Shown here: piece after piece, positions 30,377 to 39,934 of the stretch
Layout: the number at the start of each line of letters is the position of its first letter
How positions within the stretch are numbered: the first letter of the stretch is position 1
Assembly (NCBI RefSeq): GCF_022843985.1
Contig: NZ_JALHMP010000013.1
Coordinates: 52,172-116,171, forward strand
Origin: Phreatobacter sp.
GTDB taxonomy: Bacteria; Pseudomonadota; Alphaproteobacteria; Rhizobiales; Phreatobacteraceae
Length of the DNA stretch: 64,000 nt
Direction: 5' to 3'
Program-made: the position numbers and the translations under genes
The notes under the pieces: generated by a model
Told to the model about the DNA's origin: nothing
The model's database searches: none
Seen by the model: only the letters and a program-made list of their open reading frames with translations

Positions 30377-32098
30377 ATGGGGAGGCGCGCGGCATTGTCG
30401 GCGGGATTGACGAGGTGGATCGGGGAGCGGCGGGTGGCCCTGTCGCTCGTCGTGGCGGCCGGCCTGCGCGCCGCGGCGGCGCTGTCGGCGCTGCCAGGGC
30501 GCCTGCGCGTCGCCTTCGGGGCGACGCCCGCGCCCGCGCTCGTCCTTGTCCCGCAGGACCTGCGCACCGCCGATCCGGTGCGGGCCGACGAACTGATCGC
30601 CGGCGTCTATGTCTTTGCCGGCCGCATCGTCTCCGGCCCCGACCCCTTCGCCGCCACCCCGCCCAGTGCCGAATGGGCCGAGGCGCTGGCAGGATTCGCG
30701 TGGCTGAGGCACCTGCGCGCCGTCGGGACGCCGGAAGCCGCCGACGCGGCCCGGCGGCTTGTACAGGCCTGGATCGACGCCCAGGCGCGCGGCCGGCCGA
30801 TGTCCAGCTCTGTCGTGCTCTCGGCCGAACGGATCCGTTCCTGGATCGGTGCCTCCGGCCTGCTTCTCGCCGGAGCGGACCAGGTTTTCTACCGGCGCTT
30901 CTCCCGCGCCCTCTGGCGGCAGGTGCGCCAGCTCGAATTCCAGGTCGCCCGCTTGTCCCCAGGGGTCGAGCGGCTGGCGGTGCTCATTGCCCTGGTCACA
31001 GCCGGGCTGTGCATGGACGGCGAGGACAGGCTGGTGGCGCGTGCCGCCCGCCTTCTCGGCGACGAGCTGGACCGCCAGATCCTTCCCGATGGCTGTCATG
31101 TCAGCCGGGATCCCGGCGTGCTGGTGGGTCTCGTCCTCGATCTCCTGCCGCTGCGCCAGCTCTTTCCCGCCCGCAGCGCCACGCCCCCCGCCGCCATCCT
31201 GACGGCGGTGGACCGGATGATGCCGATGATCCGCTTCTTCCAGCACGGCGATGGTACGCTCGCCCGGTTCAACGGCATGGGCCAGACCGCCATCGACCAG
31301 GTCGCGACGGCGCTCGCCTATGACGAGACGCGCGGTCTGACGCCGGCTTCGGCGCCGCGCGGCGGCTATGAGCGGCTTGAGGCCGGCGGCACCATCGTTC
31401 TCGTCGATACCGGGCCGGCGCCGCCCGCCGCCTTCAGCGCCAGGGCCCATGCCGGCTGCCTGTCGCTCGAATTTTCCTCCGGCCTCGACACGATCGTCAT
31501 CAATTGCGGCAGGCCGTCCCTCCAGCGCGCCACCTGGCGCATCCAGGCCCGCAAGACTGCCGCCCATTCCACGGTGACCGTCGCCGACAGGTCGTCGATG
31601 ACGGTCGGCCGGGGGCCCTGCACGGCCGGGCTGCTCCTGTCCGGTCCCAGCGAGGTCTCGTGCCAGAGGCAGGACCTGACACTTGATGCCCGCCACGACG
31701 GCTACCGCGGCCGGTGCGGTGTCCTGCACGGCCGGCGGCTCCGCCTGTCCGGCGACGGCGCCCTGCTTGAGGGCGTCGACCGGATCGAGGGCGAGGACCG
31801 GGCCTATGTCCTGCGATTCCACATTCATCCGGCCGTCACGCTGATCCCCACCGAGCATCCGCGCGCCGCGCTCCTGCGCCTGGCAAGCGGCGAGGGTTGG
31901 CGCTTCCTCGCCGACCAGCCGGTGGCCATCGAGGAGAGCGTGGCGCTGACCCTCGCCGAGGGGCCGCGCCGCACGCTGCAACTGACCGTGGCGGTCGCAT
32001 CCTCCGCCGCCGTTCCAGCGGTCTCCTGGTCCTTCCAGAAGCTCCAGCGTCCGCGGCCGACCGCCATCGCCGAGCCCGAGCCCGAACTGCCGCTCTGA
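30377..32098 (+). CDS. Heparinase II/III family protein
   Basis: A 573-residue protein of the heparinase II/III-like family: an alpha-helical toroid in the first half (with ILPDGCHVSRDPGVLVGLVLDL and FFQHGDGTLARFNGMG, where the first His/Arg region matches the family) and a beta-sandwich in the second half. In Hyphomicrobiales a gene of this kind regularly precedes purH; polysaccharide lyase activity has not been established for these members. The ATG at 30377 has GGGGGA upstream; a GTG at 30338 is the longer alternative. Confidence 0.85.
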   Translation: MGRRAALSAGLTRWIGERRVALSLVVAAGLRAAAALSALPGRLRVAFGATPAPALVLVPQDLRTADPVRADELIAGVYVFAGRIVSGPDPFAATPPSAEWAEALAGFAWLRHLRAVGTPEAADAARRLVQAWIDAQARGRPMSSSVVLSAERIRSWIGASGLLLAGADQVFYRRFSRALWRQVRQLEFQVARLSPGVERLAVLIALVTAGLCMDGEDRLVARAARLLGDELDRQILPDGCHVSRDPGVLVGLVLDLLPLRQLFPARSATPPAAILTAVDRMMPMIRFFQHGDGTLARFNGMGQTAIDQVATALAYDETRGLTPASAPRGGYERLEAGGTIVLVDTGPAPPAAFSARAHAGCLSLEFSSGLDTIVINCGRPSLQRATWRIQARKTAAHSTVTVADRSSMTVGRGPCTAGLLLSGPSEVSCQRQDLTLDARHDGYRGRCGVLHGRRLRLSGDGALLEGVDRIEGEDRAYVLRFHIHPAVTLIPTEHPRAALLRLASGEGWRFLADQPVAIEESVALTLAEGPRRTLQLTVAVASSAAVPAVSWSFQKLQRPRPTAIAEPEPELPL

Positions 32099-32197
32099 GC
32101 GGCGCGCCGGTCCTGCGATCCGCGAAAGCGGTTTCGGGCTGCCATGGCCCGTGCTAGAGCGCGCGGCATTCCACCGCGCCCGCCGGAGTTGTCCGCC

Positions 32198-33796
32198 TTG
32201 CCGAATGCCAAACCCATTGCCCGTGCCCTGCTCTCCGTCTCCGACAAGACGGGAATCGTCGATTTCGCCCGGGACCTCGCCGGTCTGGGCGTGGCGCTGG
32301 TGTCCACCGGCGGCACCTTCAAGTCGCTGAAGGATGCGGGTCTGGCGGTCACCGAAGTGGCCGAACTGACGGACTTTCCGGAGATGATGGATGGGCGGGT
32401 CAAGACGCTGCATCCGAAGGTCCATGGCGGGCTTCTCGCCATCCGCGGCAACGACGAGCACGAGGCCGCTGCCAAGGCCCACGGCATCCTGCCGATCGAC
32501 CTCCTGGTGGTGAACCTCTATCCCTTCGAGGCGACGATCGCCCGCGGCGCCTCGTGGGACGACACGATCGAGAACATCGATATCGGCGGTCCGGCCATGA
32601 TCCGCGCCGCGGCGAAGAACCACGAAGCGGTCACGGTGGTGGTCGATGCCGCCGACTATGTCGCTGTCATCGCGGCGATGAAGGCCAATGGCGGGGCGAC
32701 CACCCTTGACCTGCGCAAACGTCTTGCCGCCAAGGCCTATGCCCGCACCGCCGCCTATGACGCGGCCATTTCCAACTGGTTCTTCGACGCTCTCGGCGAG
32801 ACCGCGACGCCCTCCCGCGCCTTCGGCGGCGCGCTGGCGCAGGGCCTGCGCTATGGCGAGAACCCGCATCAATGGGCGGCCTTCTACAAGACCCCGCAGG
32901 GGCCGAATGCCCGGCCCGGCGTGGCGACGATCCGCCAGCTGCAGGGCAAGGAACTCTCCTACAACAACATCAACGACACCGACGCGGCCTATGAGCTGGT
33001 CGGCGAGTTCGATCCGGCCCGCACCGCGGCGGTGGCCATCATCAAGCACGCCAATCCCTGCGGCGTCGCCGAGGGGGCCGATCTCCTTTCGGCCTATGAG
33101 AAGGCGCTGGCCTGCGATCCCGTTTCGGCCTTCGGCGGCATCGTGGCGCTGAACCGCACCCTCGACGCGGAAGCGGCGCGGAAGATTGTCGAGATCTTCA
33201 CCGAGGTGATCATCGCCCCCGACGCGACGGAGGAGGCGAAGGCCATCCTCGCGGCGAAGAAGAACCTGCGCCTTCTGCTGGCCGGGGGTCTGCCCGACCC
33301 GAAGGCGCCCGGCATCACGGTCAAGACGGTGGCGGGCGGTCTGCTGGTCCAGTCGCGCGACAATGCGGTGGTCGATGCCATGGATCTCAAGGTCGTCACC
33401 AGGCGCATGCCGACGGCCCAGGAACTGACCGATCTCCGCTTCGCCTTCCGCGTTGCCAAGCACGTGAAGTCGAACACGATCGTCTATGCCAGGGACGGCG
33501 CGACGGTCGGCATCGGCGCCGGCCAGATGAGCCGGGTGGATTCGGCCCGGATCGCCGCCCGAAAGGCGGAAGATGCGGCGGTTGCCGGCGGCTGGACGAT
33601 CCCGCTCACCAAGGGTTCGGTGGTCGCCTCCGATGCCTTCTTCCCCTTCGCCGACGGCCTCGTGGCGGCGGTCGAGGCCGGTGCAACGGCGGTGATCCAG
33701 CCGGGCGGTTCGATGCGCGACCAGGAGGTCATCGCCGCGGCCGATGCGGCCGGGCTCGCCATGGTCTTCACCGGAGTCCGCCACTTCCGCCACTGA
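32198..33796 (+). CDS. purH: Bifunctional AICAR transformylase / IMP cyclohydrolase
   Basis: Catalyses the last two steps of de novo IMP synthesis. The IMP cyclohydrolase domain covers about residues 1-200 ([26 protein letters not shown]) and the transformylase domain the rest, with KHANPCG and the [11 protein letters not shown] motif. From the TTG at 32198 (GGAG nine bases upstream) the protein has 532 residues and starts eight residues before [11 protein letters not shown], like other PurH proteins. An upstream in-frame ATG at 32144 would give an odd Arg-rich leader. Confidence 0.96.
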   Translation: MPNAKPIARALLSVSDKTGIVDFARDLAGLGVALVSTGGTFKSLKDAGLAVTEVAELTDFPEMMDGRVKTLHPKVHGGLLAIRGNDEHEAAAKAHGILPIDLLVVNLYPFEATIARGASWDDTIENIDIGGPAMIRAAAKNHEAVTVVVDAADYVAVIAAMKANGGATTLDLRKRLAAKAYARTAAYDAAISNWFFDALGETATPSRAFGGALAQGLRYGENPHQWAAFYKTPQGPNARPGVATIRQLQGKELSYNNINDTDAAYELVGEFDPARTAAVAIIKHANPCGVAEGADLLSAYEKALACDPVSAFGGIVALNRTLDAEAARKIVEIFTEVIIAPDATEEAKAILAAKKNLRLLLAGGLPDPKAPGITVKTVAGGLLVQSRDNAVVDAMDLKVVTRRMPTAQELTDLRFAFRVAKHVKSNTIVYARDGATVGIGAGQMSRVDSARIAARKAEDAAVAGGWTIPLTKGSVVASDAFFPFADGLVAAVEAGATAVIQPGGSMRDQEVIAAADAAGLAMVFTGVRHFRH

Positions 33797-33843
33797 GCAC
33801 GCATCCCCACTTGCCAGCGGGCGACCCCCGAGGAGACCAACCC

Positions 33844-34233
33844 ATGCTGCTTTCCACGACGCCGGCGCTCGAGGGCGGACGGATCATCCGCTACAACGGC
33901 ATCGTCACCGGCGAGGTCATCCTCGGCGCCAACATCTTCCGCGACCTCTTCGCCTCGATCCGCGACATTGTCGGCGGCCGGTCCGGGGCCTATGAGACGG
34001 TCCTGCGTGACGGGCGGACCACCGCCTTCCAGGAAATGATGGCGGAGGCCCAGCGCCTCGGCGCCAATGCCATCGTCGGCATCGACATCGACTACGAGAC
34101 GCTCGGCAAGTCCATGCTGATGGTCTCGGTCTCCGGCACGGCCGTCACCGTCGAGATGCTGATGGGCCAGCAGGCGCCGATCCAGCCCACGGGGTTCGGC
34201 GGCTCGGTGCCGCCCTGGGGTGGCCAGCGCTGA
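33844..34233 (+). CDS. YbjQ family (heavy-metal-binding domain) protein
   Basis: A 129-residue cytoplasmic protein of the YbjQ/UPF0145 family, which forms pentamers and is described as a metal-binding-like domain of unsettled function. The hallmark stretches [40 protein letters not shown] and a final beta hairpin are all present. GAGGAG precedes the ATG at 33844. It lies 47 bases after purH and may be co-transcribed with it. Confidence 0.9.
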   Translation: MLLSTTPALEGGRIIRYNGIVTGEVILGANIFRDLFASIRDIVGGRSGAYETVLRDGRTTAFQEMMAEAQRLGANAIVGIDIDYETLGKSMLMVSVSGTAVTVEMLMGQQAPIQPTGFGGSVPPWGGQR

Positions 34234-34287
34234 CCTGCCGAACGGTCGATCATGACGGGCCGCGGCGCGGGGCCTTCCCGTCCGGCC

Positions 34288-35682
34288 TCAGGCCGCCCGC
34301 TCGGTCCGGACAGAGGCGAGAACCGTCGCGCCGATCAGGAACATGATCGCCAGCATGCCGAGCCCGGCCCGCTGGTCGTTGAGAGCGAGGGTGACGACGC
34401 CTGCGAGGAACGGCCCGACAAAGGCCGTGACCTTGCCCGACAGGGCGAAGAGCCCGAAAAACTGGCCGATCTGCGCCCTTGGGGCGAGTTGCACCAGCAG
34501 GGAGCGGGACGCCGCCTGGAGCGGGCCCGCGGCCGCGCCGATCAGACCGCCGAGGACGAGATAAACCTGTTCGGGGGCGGTGGCGAAGAGCCCGTCGCCC
34601 GGCGCCGGCAGTGCGGTCTGGAAGACGAAGAAGACGTGGCCGGGGCCGATCAGCAGGATGGTGATGACGGAGAAGGTAAGGACGAAGATCGAACCGAGGA
34701 TGACCGCCTTGGAGCCGAGCGTGTCGTCGAGACGTCCGCCAAGGAGCGCACCGGCCGTGCCGGTGATGGTCAGGAAGATGCCGAAGAGGCCGATCTCGAT
34801 GGTGGTCCAGCCGAAGACGCCGGCGGCATAGATGCCGCCAAGGGCGAAAAGCGCCACCAGCCCGTCCATGTAGATCATGTTGGCGACCAGGAAGACCAGC
34901 ACATTGCGGTGCCGGCGGACCTCCTTCAGCGTCGCCGCGAGGCTTGCCATGCCCGAGCGGACCGCCGCGCCCATGCCCATGCGGGCGGGCACGTCGGGCG
35001 TGAAGAGGAAGAGCGGGATGATGAAGAGGATGAACCACAGGGCGGTCAGGGGGCCGGCGGCGCGGTCACCCTCCCGCTGCGCCGGATCGAGGCCGAAAAG
35101 CGGTTCGAGCCCGACCAGGGTGCGCCCGGTCTCGGGGCTGGCAACCAGGAAGCCGAGCATGAAGATCAGCGAGGTCATCCCGCCGAGGTAGCCGACCGCC
35201 CAGCCGAGGCCGGAGAGCCGCCCGATGCGCTGCGGCGGCACGAGGGTCGGCATCATCGAATTGTTGAAGACCGTGGCGAATTCAGCGCCGATGGTGGCGA
35301 GGACGAAGGCCACCAGCACGATGGCGACGGTCTCCGGGGCGCCAGCACGGCCGAACCACAGGAGGCTCGCCCCCACCACCAGCAGGAGCCCGAAGGCGGC
35401 GATCCACGGCTTGCGCCGACCGGAGGCGTCGGCGATGGCGCCGAGCACCGGCGAGAGAATGGCGATGGCGATGCCGGCGGCGCTGGTGGCAAAACCCCAC
35501 ATGGCCTGGCCTTCGACCGGGTTGGCGGCGATCGCGCTGGCGAAGAAGGGGGCGTAGACGAAGGTGTTGATCAGCGTGAAATAGGGCTGTGCGGCCCAGT
35601 CGAAGAGAACCCAGCCGGCGATGGCCTTGCGGGGCGCCGGCTGGACGGCCGTGTCGCCGGAGACGGTGACCGGAGGCAGCAT
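34288..35682 (-). CDS. MFS transporter, UMF1/Atg22-like family
   Basis: A 464-residue inner-membrane carrier with about twelve hydrophobic segments. The N-terminal GWVLFDWAAQPYFTLINTFVYAPFF and the cytoplasmic loop IADASGRRKPWI are characteristic of the UMF1 branch of the major facilitator superfamily, which includes yeast vacuolar amino-acid effluxer Atg22. The bacterial substrate is unknown. It converges with the YbjQ gene. Confidence 0.9.
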   Translation of the reverse strand: MLPPVTVSGDTAVQPAPRKAIAGWVLFDWAAQPYFTLINTFVYAPFFASAIAANPVEGQAMWGFATSAAGIAIAILSPVLGAIADASGRRKPWIAAFGLLLVVGASLLWFGRAGAPETVAIVLVAFVLATIGAEFATVFNNSMMPTLVPPQRIGRLSGLGWAVGYLGGMTSLIFMLGFLVASPETGRTLVGLEPLFGLDPAQREGDRAAGPLTALWFILFIIPLFLFTPDVPARMGMGAAVRSGMASLAATLKEVRRHRNVLVFLVANMIYMDGLVALFALGGIYAAGVFGWTTIEIGLFGIFLTITGTAGALLGGRLDDTLGSKAVILGSIFVLTFSVITILLIGPGHVFFVFQTALPAPGDGLFATAPEQVYLVLGGLIGAAAGPLQAASRSLLVQLAPRAQIGQFFGLFALSGKVTAFVGPFLAGVVTLALNDQRAGLGMLAIMFLIGATVLASVRTERAA

Positions 35683-35783
35683 GGGGGACCTTGGAACAGT
35701 TCCGCGGCGGATCGACGAATCAGGCGTCGCCCTGGTGTGCTGGCATGGAAGGCGATGCGGAAATCACAATCAGGCGAGGTGTT

Positions 35784-36347
35784 TTATTCCGGCCAACGGG
35801 GCAGGCCTTCCGGACCGTCGGCGGGCGTGCGCGCCACGTTGAGGACCATGGCCAGCAGCGAATAGATGCCGACGAGGGTCGGGATCTCCACGGCGCCCTG
35901 CTCGCCATGGCGGGCGACGATGCGGGCAAAGGTGGTGTCCGACCAGCGCTTCGTCGACAGGAGTTCGGCGACCGCATCGTAGATGAGGGCTTCGTCGGGG
36001 CTCATGGCGTCGGGACGGCGGCCGTCGGCGATGGCGGCGAGGATGTCCCTGGACACACCGGCCTTCTCCGCTTCCATGGCGTGAACCGACCACTCGAACT
36101 GCTGCGACCAGGAGCGCGCCACCTGGCAGATGGCCAGTTCCTTCAGGTCTTCGGACAGGCAGGACCCGTAGCGCAGGCGGCGGCCCAGCGCCTCGACGTC
36201 GATCATCACCTTGGGCGAACGCATCAGCGGCGCATAGGGGCCGAAGGGCTCGACGCCGCGGCGCCTGCGGAAATCCGCCGCTGCGGCTTCCTGCTCGGGC
36301 GTATAGGTGGCGGGGGGGATGGGGGGCAGGCGATCGGGGGCGGGCAT
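35784..36347 (-). CDS. Carboxymuconolactone decarboxylase (CMD/AhpD-like) family protein
   Basis: A 187-residue helical protein of the CMD superfamily, with the core LSEDLKELAICQVARSWSQQFEWSVHAMEAEKAGVS at about residues 65-100. AhpD-type members use a CxxC pair at this place, but here only single cysteines occur (CLSEDL, AICQVA), so a thiol peroxidase role is unlikely; a gamma-CMD-like lactone decarboxylase or an unassigned role is more plausible. It stands alone, divergent from ggt. Confidence 0.85.
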   Translation of the reverse strand: MPAPDRLPPIPPATYTPEQEAAAADFRRRRGVEPFGPYAPLMRSPKVMIDVEALGRRLRYGSCLSEDLKELAICQVARSWSQQFEWSVHAMEAEKAGVSRDILAAIADGRRPDAMSPDEALIYDAVAELLSTKRWSDTTFARIVARHGEQGAVEIPTLVGIYSLLAMVLNVARTPADGPEGLPRWPE

Positions 36348-36487
36348 GGACGTGTCTCGCGCCGGTTGTTCTTATGGGGTCGCGCGGAAGTGACCGACTC
36401 ACCTCCGTCATCGCGCCCATCATGGCTCTCGCGGGCGGCTTGCCAAGAGCCGCCGCTGCGGGGCGGCAGTGCGCCGGGAGAGGACGG

Positions 36488-38245
36488 ATGCGTCAACGGA
36501 AAAATCTGGCCGCCTGGGCCCTCGCCGCCGCTTGGCTGATGGCGCCGGCCGCCCTCGCGCAACCGGCGCCGGCGCCGGCCGCCCCGCCCTGGCCGATCAT
36601 CGCCGAGGCGGCGCGCGTCCATCCGGCGCTGGCGCCGAACGGCATGGTGGCGAGCCAGGAGGCGCGGGCGACGCGGGTCGGGGTCGAGATCCTGATGCGC
36701 GGCGGCAATGCGGTAGACGCGGCAGTGGCGGTCGGCTTCGCCCTGGCGGTGACGCTGCCGCGGGCCGGCAATCTCGGCGGCGGCGGCTTCATGCTGGTCC
36801 ATCTGGCGGAGCGGAACGAAACCATTGCCATTGATTATCGCGAGACGGCGCCGGCGGCGGCGACGCCGACCATGTTCCTCGGGGCGAACGGCGAGCCTGA
36901 CCCGCGTCTGTCGCGCGATACCGGGCTTGCTGCGGGGGTGCCCGGCACGGTGGCCGGCCTCGCCGAGGCGCATCGCCGCTACGGCTCGGGGCGCTTCAGC
37001 CTCGCAGAATTGATCGCGCCGGCCATCAGGCTCGCCCGCGACGGGATTTCCGTGGATGAGGACCTCGCCGATTCGCTCCCCCGGGCGGCGGCGCGGCTCG
37101 GCCGCTTTCCCGCCTCGCGGCGCATCTTCCTCAAGCCTGACGGCAGCGCCCTCGGCCATGGCGACCGTCTGGTGCAGGAGGACCTCGCCCGCGCGCTCGA
37201 GGCCATCGCCCAGCAGGGGCCGGCCGGGTTCTACGAGGGCGCGACGGCGATGCGCATCGTCGCGGCGCTGGCGGAGCATGGCGGCCTGATGACAGAGGCG
37301 GACCTGCGCGCCTACCGGCCGGTGATCCGCGCGGCGTTGCGCGGCAGCTACAAGGGCTACGGTATTGCCTCCATGCCGCCGCCCTCCTCCGGCGGGGTGC
37401 ATCTTGTGCAGATGCTGAACCTGCTGGAGCCGATGGACCTCGGGCGGCGCGGCCACAACAGCGCCGAGACGATCCACCTCATGGTCGAGGCGATGAAGCT
37501 CGCCTATGCCGACCGGGCGCAGCACCTGGGCGATCCCGATGCTGTCGCCGTGCCGGTGCGCGGGCTCACGGCCAAGGCCTATGCCGATGCGCTGAGGCCG
37601 CGCATCGACCCCCTCCGCGCCCGTCCCTCGGCCGAGATCCGCGCCGGCGACCCGGCGCCCCACGAGGGCGAGCAGACGACGCATTTCTCGGTCGTCGACC
37701 GGCATGGCAACGCCGTCTCGAACACCACCACCCTCAATTTCTCCTATGGTCTCGGCCTCGTCGCCGCGGGCACCGGCATCCTTCTCAACAACGAGATGGA
37801 CGATTTCGCCGCCAAGGCCGGGGCTGTGAACGCCTTCGGCCTCGTCCAGGGCGCCGCCAACCTGCCCGGACCGGGCAAGCGCCCGCTCTCCTCGATGACG
37901 CCGACCATCCTGTTCCGCAACGGCAAGGTGGCGATGGTCACGGGCTCGCCGGGTGGCAGCCGCATCATCACCATCACCCTCCAGACCATCCTCAATGTCA
38001 TCGACCACGGCATGAACATCGCCGAGGCGGTCGCCGCTCCGCGCATCCACCACCAGTGGCTGCCCGATGCGATCGACATCGAGGGGGGGCTGTCGCCCGA
38101 CACGCTCCGGCTGCTGGAGTCGCGGGGCCACCGGATCGCGCCGCGCGGCGCCTTCGGCAATGTCAATGCCATCCTCGCCGTGCCAGGCGGCTGGGCCGGG
38201 GCGGCGGATACGCGCCAGCGCGGCACGCTGGCCGCGGGGCATTGA
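36488..38245 (+). CDS. ggt: Gamma-glutamyltransferase
   Basis: A periplasmic or secreted Ntn hydrolase that removes or transfers the gamma-glutamyl group of glutathione. The 585 residues begin with a signal peptide (LAAAWLMAPAALA, cut near residue 24). The self-cleavage site is EQTTHFSVVD, so Thr397 should become the N-terminal nucleophile of the small subunit. The later GSPGGSRIITITLQTILNV carries the oxyanion glycines. The ATG at 36488 follows GGGAGAGGA and starts directly at the signal peptide; an upstream ATG at 36374 is unlikely. Confidence 0.95.
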   Translation: MRQRKNLAAWALAAAWLMAPAALAQPAPAPAAPPWPIIAEAARVHPALAPNGMVASQEARATRVGVEILMRGGNAVDAAVAVGFALAVTLPRAGNLGGGGFMLVHLAERNETIAIDYRETAPAAATPTMFLGANGEPDPRLSRDTGLAAGVPGTVAGLAEAHRRYGSGRFSLAELIAPAIRLARDGISVDEDLADSLPRAAARLGRFPASRRIFLKPDGSALGHGDRLVQEDLARALEAIAQQGPAGFYEGATAMRIVAALAEHGGLMTEADLRAYRPVIRAALRGSYKGYGIASMPPPSSGGVHLVQMLNLLEPMDLGRRGHNSAETIHLMVEAMKLAYADRAQHLGDPDAVAVPVRGLTAKAYADALRPRIDPLRARPSAEIRAGDPAPHEGEQTTHFSVVDRHGNAVSNTTTLNFSYGLGLVAAGTGILLNNEMDDFAAKAGAVNAFGLVQGAANLPGPGKRPLSSMTPTILFRNGKVAMVTGSPGGSRIITITLQTILNVIDHGMNIAEAVAAPRIHHQWLPDAIDIEGGLSPDTLRLLESRGHRIAPRGAFGNVNAILAVPGGWAGAADTRQRGTLAAGH

Positions 38246-38287
38246 GCGGGACGACGCCGGCGCCTCTTGCCACAACGCTGTCAGCAA

Positions 38288-38312
38288 GGGGCCGGTGAAG
38301 GGAGCCGGCCCC
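38288..38312 (+). terminator. Hairpin after ggt (weak terminator candidate)
   Basis: GGGGCCGG / CCGGCCCC, eight bases with a nine-base loop, 43 bases beyond the ggt stop. It is followed by ATTG rather than a T-run, so termination may be weak. Confidence 0.4.
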
Positions 38313-38313
38313 A

Positions 38314-38343
38314 TTGACCGCAACGCTGCTTTGTTCTCATAAT
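38314..38343 (+). promoter_or_regulatory. Sigma-70-like promoter that would give a leaderless transcript
   Basis: TTGACC (38314-38319) and CATAAT (38338-38343) are separated by 18 bases. Only six bases lie between the -10 box and the ATG at 38350, so transcription would begin at or next to the start codon. No Shine-Dalgarno sequence is present. Confidence 0.55.
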
Positions 38344-38349
38344 GTTCCA

Positions 38350-38742
38350 ATGAACAAAGGCCGAACGATCCACGCTTTCGACGCCGGTATCCCCTCCGCC
38401 CTGAGGGTCACCGGCCTTGCCGCGCGCTTCCATGCCTGGCGCGGCATTTCCGGGCGGCGCTACCTCGCCACCGTCCATGCCGCCGCGGCCGCTCCCGCCT
38501 ATCCGGGGGCCGTCATCGTCCTCGCCCGTGCCGAAGCCGACGGCACGCGCGTCGCGCTCTGGGCCGGCCGCTCGCCGGCGTCTCCCGCGGCGCTGGCACG
38601 CCTCGCCCAGATGAAGCGGGCCGCGGAGGTGCATATCCACCTCATCGCCGAGAGCGAGGCCGACCGCGCCGCCGCCGAGGCCGATCTCAGCACCGTCGCA
38701 CCGGAGAGGACACCGGCGCATCGGTCCCTGGTCCCGGCCTGA
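38350..38742 (+). CDS. Conserved-looking hypothetical protein
   Basis: A 130-residue protein of unknown function. It opens with GRTIHAFDAGIPSALRVTGL, then RGISGRRYLATVHAAAAA and a strand-rich middle (GAVIVLARAEADGTRVALWAG), and ends in a helical, Ala/Glu-rich part. There is no signal peptide or membrane helix. The start ATG sits just beyond a good promoter, so the mRNA may be leaderless. GC-rich third positions support a real gene. It is isolated between ggt and the convergent quinone reductase gene. Confidence 0.72.
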   Translation: MNKGRTIHAFDAGIPSALRVTGLAARFHAWRGISGRRYLATVHAAAAAPAYPGAVIVLARAEADGTRVALWAGRSPASPAALARLAQMKRAAEVHIHLIAESEADRAAAEADLSTVAPERTPAHRSLVPA

Positions 38743-38782
38743 CGGCGCGGCGGCGCGTCGGTCACGGGGGCTGCGGCCGGGA

Positions 38783-39757
38783 TCACGGCCTCAGGATGAC
38801 CTTGCCCTGGGCCCTGCGGCTGGTCAGTTCGCCGAGAGCCTCGGCGATCTTCTCCAGCGGCCAGCTGCCGTGGACATGGAGGGAGAGCTTGCCCTCGGCG
38901 GTCCAGCGGGCGACCTGCATGAGATTGTCGCGGTTCTTCTCCGGCTCGCGCTGGGCGAAGGAGCCCCAGAAGACACCCCTTATGTCACAGCCCTTGAGCA
39001 GGGTCAGGTTGAGCGGGATCTTCGGGATATCGCCGCCGGCGAAGCCGATGACCAGGAAGCGTCCCTCCCAGGCGATGGCGCGCAGCGCCGGCTCGGCCAG
39101 CTTGTCGCCGACGGGGTCGTAGATGACGTCCGGCCCCTTGCCACCGGTCAGGGCCCTCAGGCCCTCCTTGAGGTCTTGGGTGGCATAGTTGAGCGTCTCG
39201 TCGGCACCATGGGCACGGCAGAAGGCAAGCTTCTCGTCGGAAGAGGCGCAGGCGATGACCCGGGCCCCCATGGCCTTGCCGAGCTCGACGGCGGCGAGGC
39301 CGACGCCACCGGCGGCGCCGAGAACGGCCAGCGTCTCGCCCGGCTTCAACTGGGCCCGATCCTTCAGCGCATGGATCGTGGTGCCGTAGGTGATGATCAT
39401 GCCGGCGGCCTGTTCGTCCGACAGCTCCGCCGGGATCGGTGCCAGCGCCGCGGCCTTGACGACGACATGGGTGCGCGCGGCGCCATGGGCGATGTTGCCG
39501 AGGACACGGTCGCCGGGCTTGAGGCCGCTCACGCCCGCGCCGATGCTCTCGACCCGGCCGGCGAATTCGGAGCCGGGCGAGAAGGGAAGCTCCGGCTTCA
39601 CCTGGTACTTGTTCTGGATGATCAGGTTGTCGAAGAAATTGAGGCCGACCGCTGCGACCCTGACGACCGCCTCGCCAGGTCCGGCGACCGGATCGGGCAG
39701 ATCCTCGACGACGAGGCTTTCGGGAGGCCCATAGGCCTTGCACAGGACGGCTTTCAT
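38783..39757 (-). CDS. NADPH:quinone oxidoreductase family protein (zinc-free MDR superfamily)
   Basis: A 324-residue medium-chain dehydrogenase/reductase of the quinone oxidoreductase branch. The GroES-like part holds VGLNFFDNLI and FSPGSEFAGRVESIGAGV; the Rossmann part holds LGAAGGVGLAAVELGKAMGARVIA, the AxxGxxG NADPH motif. No zinc-binding cysteine cluster is visible. I chose the ATG at 39755-39757 since the domain begins at MKAVLCKAYG. Confidence 0.92.
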   Translation of the reverse strand: MKAVLCKAYGPPESLVVEDLPDPVAGPGEAVVRVAAVGLNFFDNLIIQNKYQVKPELPFSPGSEFAGRVESIGAGVSGLKPGDRVLGNIAHGAARTHVVVKAAALAPIPAELSDEQAAGMIITYGTTIHALKDRAQLKPGETLAVLGAAGGVGLAAVELGKAMGARVIACASSDEKLAFCRAHGADETLNYATQDLKEGLRALTGGKGPDVIYDPVGDKLAEPALRAIAWEGRFLVIGFAGGDIPKIPLNLTLLKGCDIRGVFWGSFAQREPEKNRDNLMQVARWTAEGKLSLHVHGSWPLEKIAEALGELTSRRAQGKVILRP

Positions 39758-39934
39758 GACGGCGCACTCCAGGGGACGGATCGGACAGGCTTCGGCACCG
39801 GCCGGCGCCGAGTCAATCCCGGCCGAAGGAAGGGAGGCGAAGGGCGGTTTCGGGCCGAGTCGCCTGGGGGAAACCATGGCAGCCGGTCATGAACGGGACT
39901 TCTGATTGCCTTATTCGGTGCTATCCTGTGGCTC

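Noticed and set aside
30314..33793. A 1159-codon open frame on the minus strand
   Set aside because: It runs antisense to the heparinase-like gene and purH, both intact; the translation has no domain and is low in complexity.
36224..38350. A 708-codon open frame on the minus strand
   Set aside because: It is antisense to ggt, whose signal peptide and catalytic threonine site are intact.
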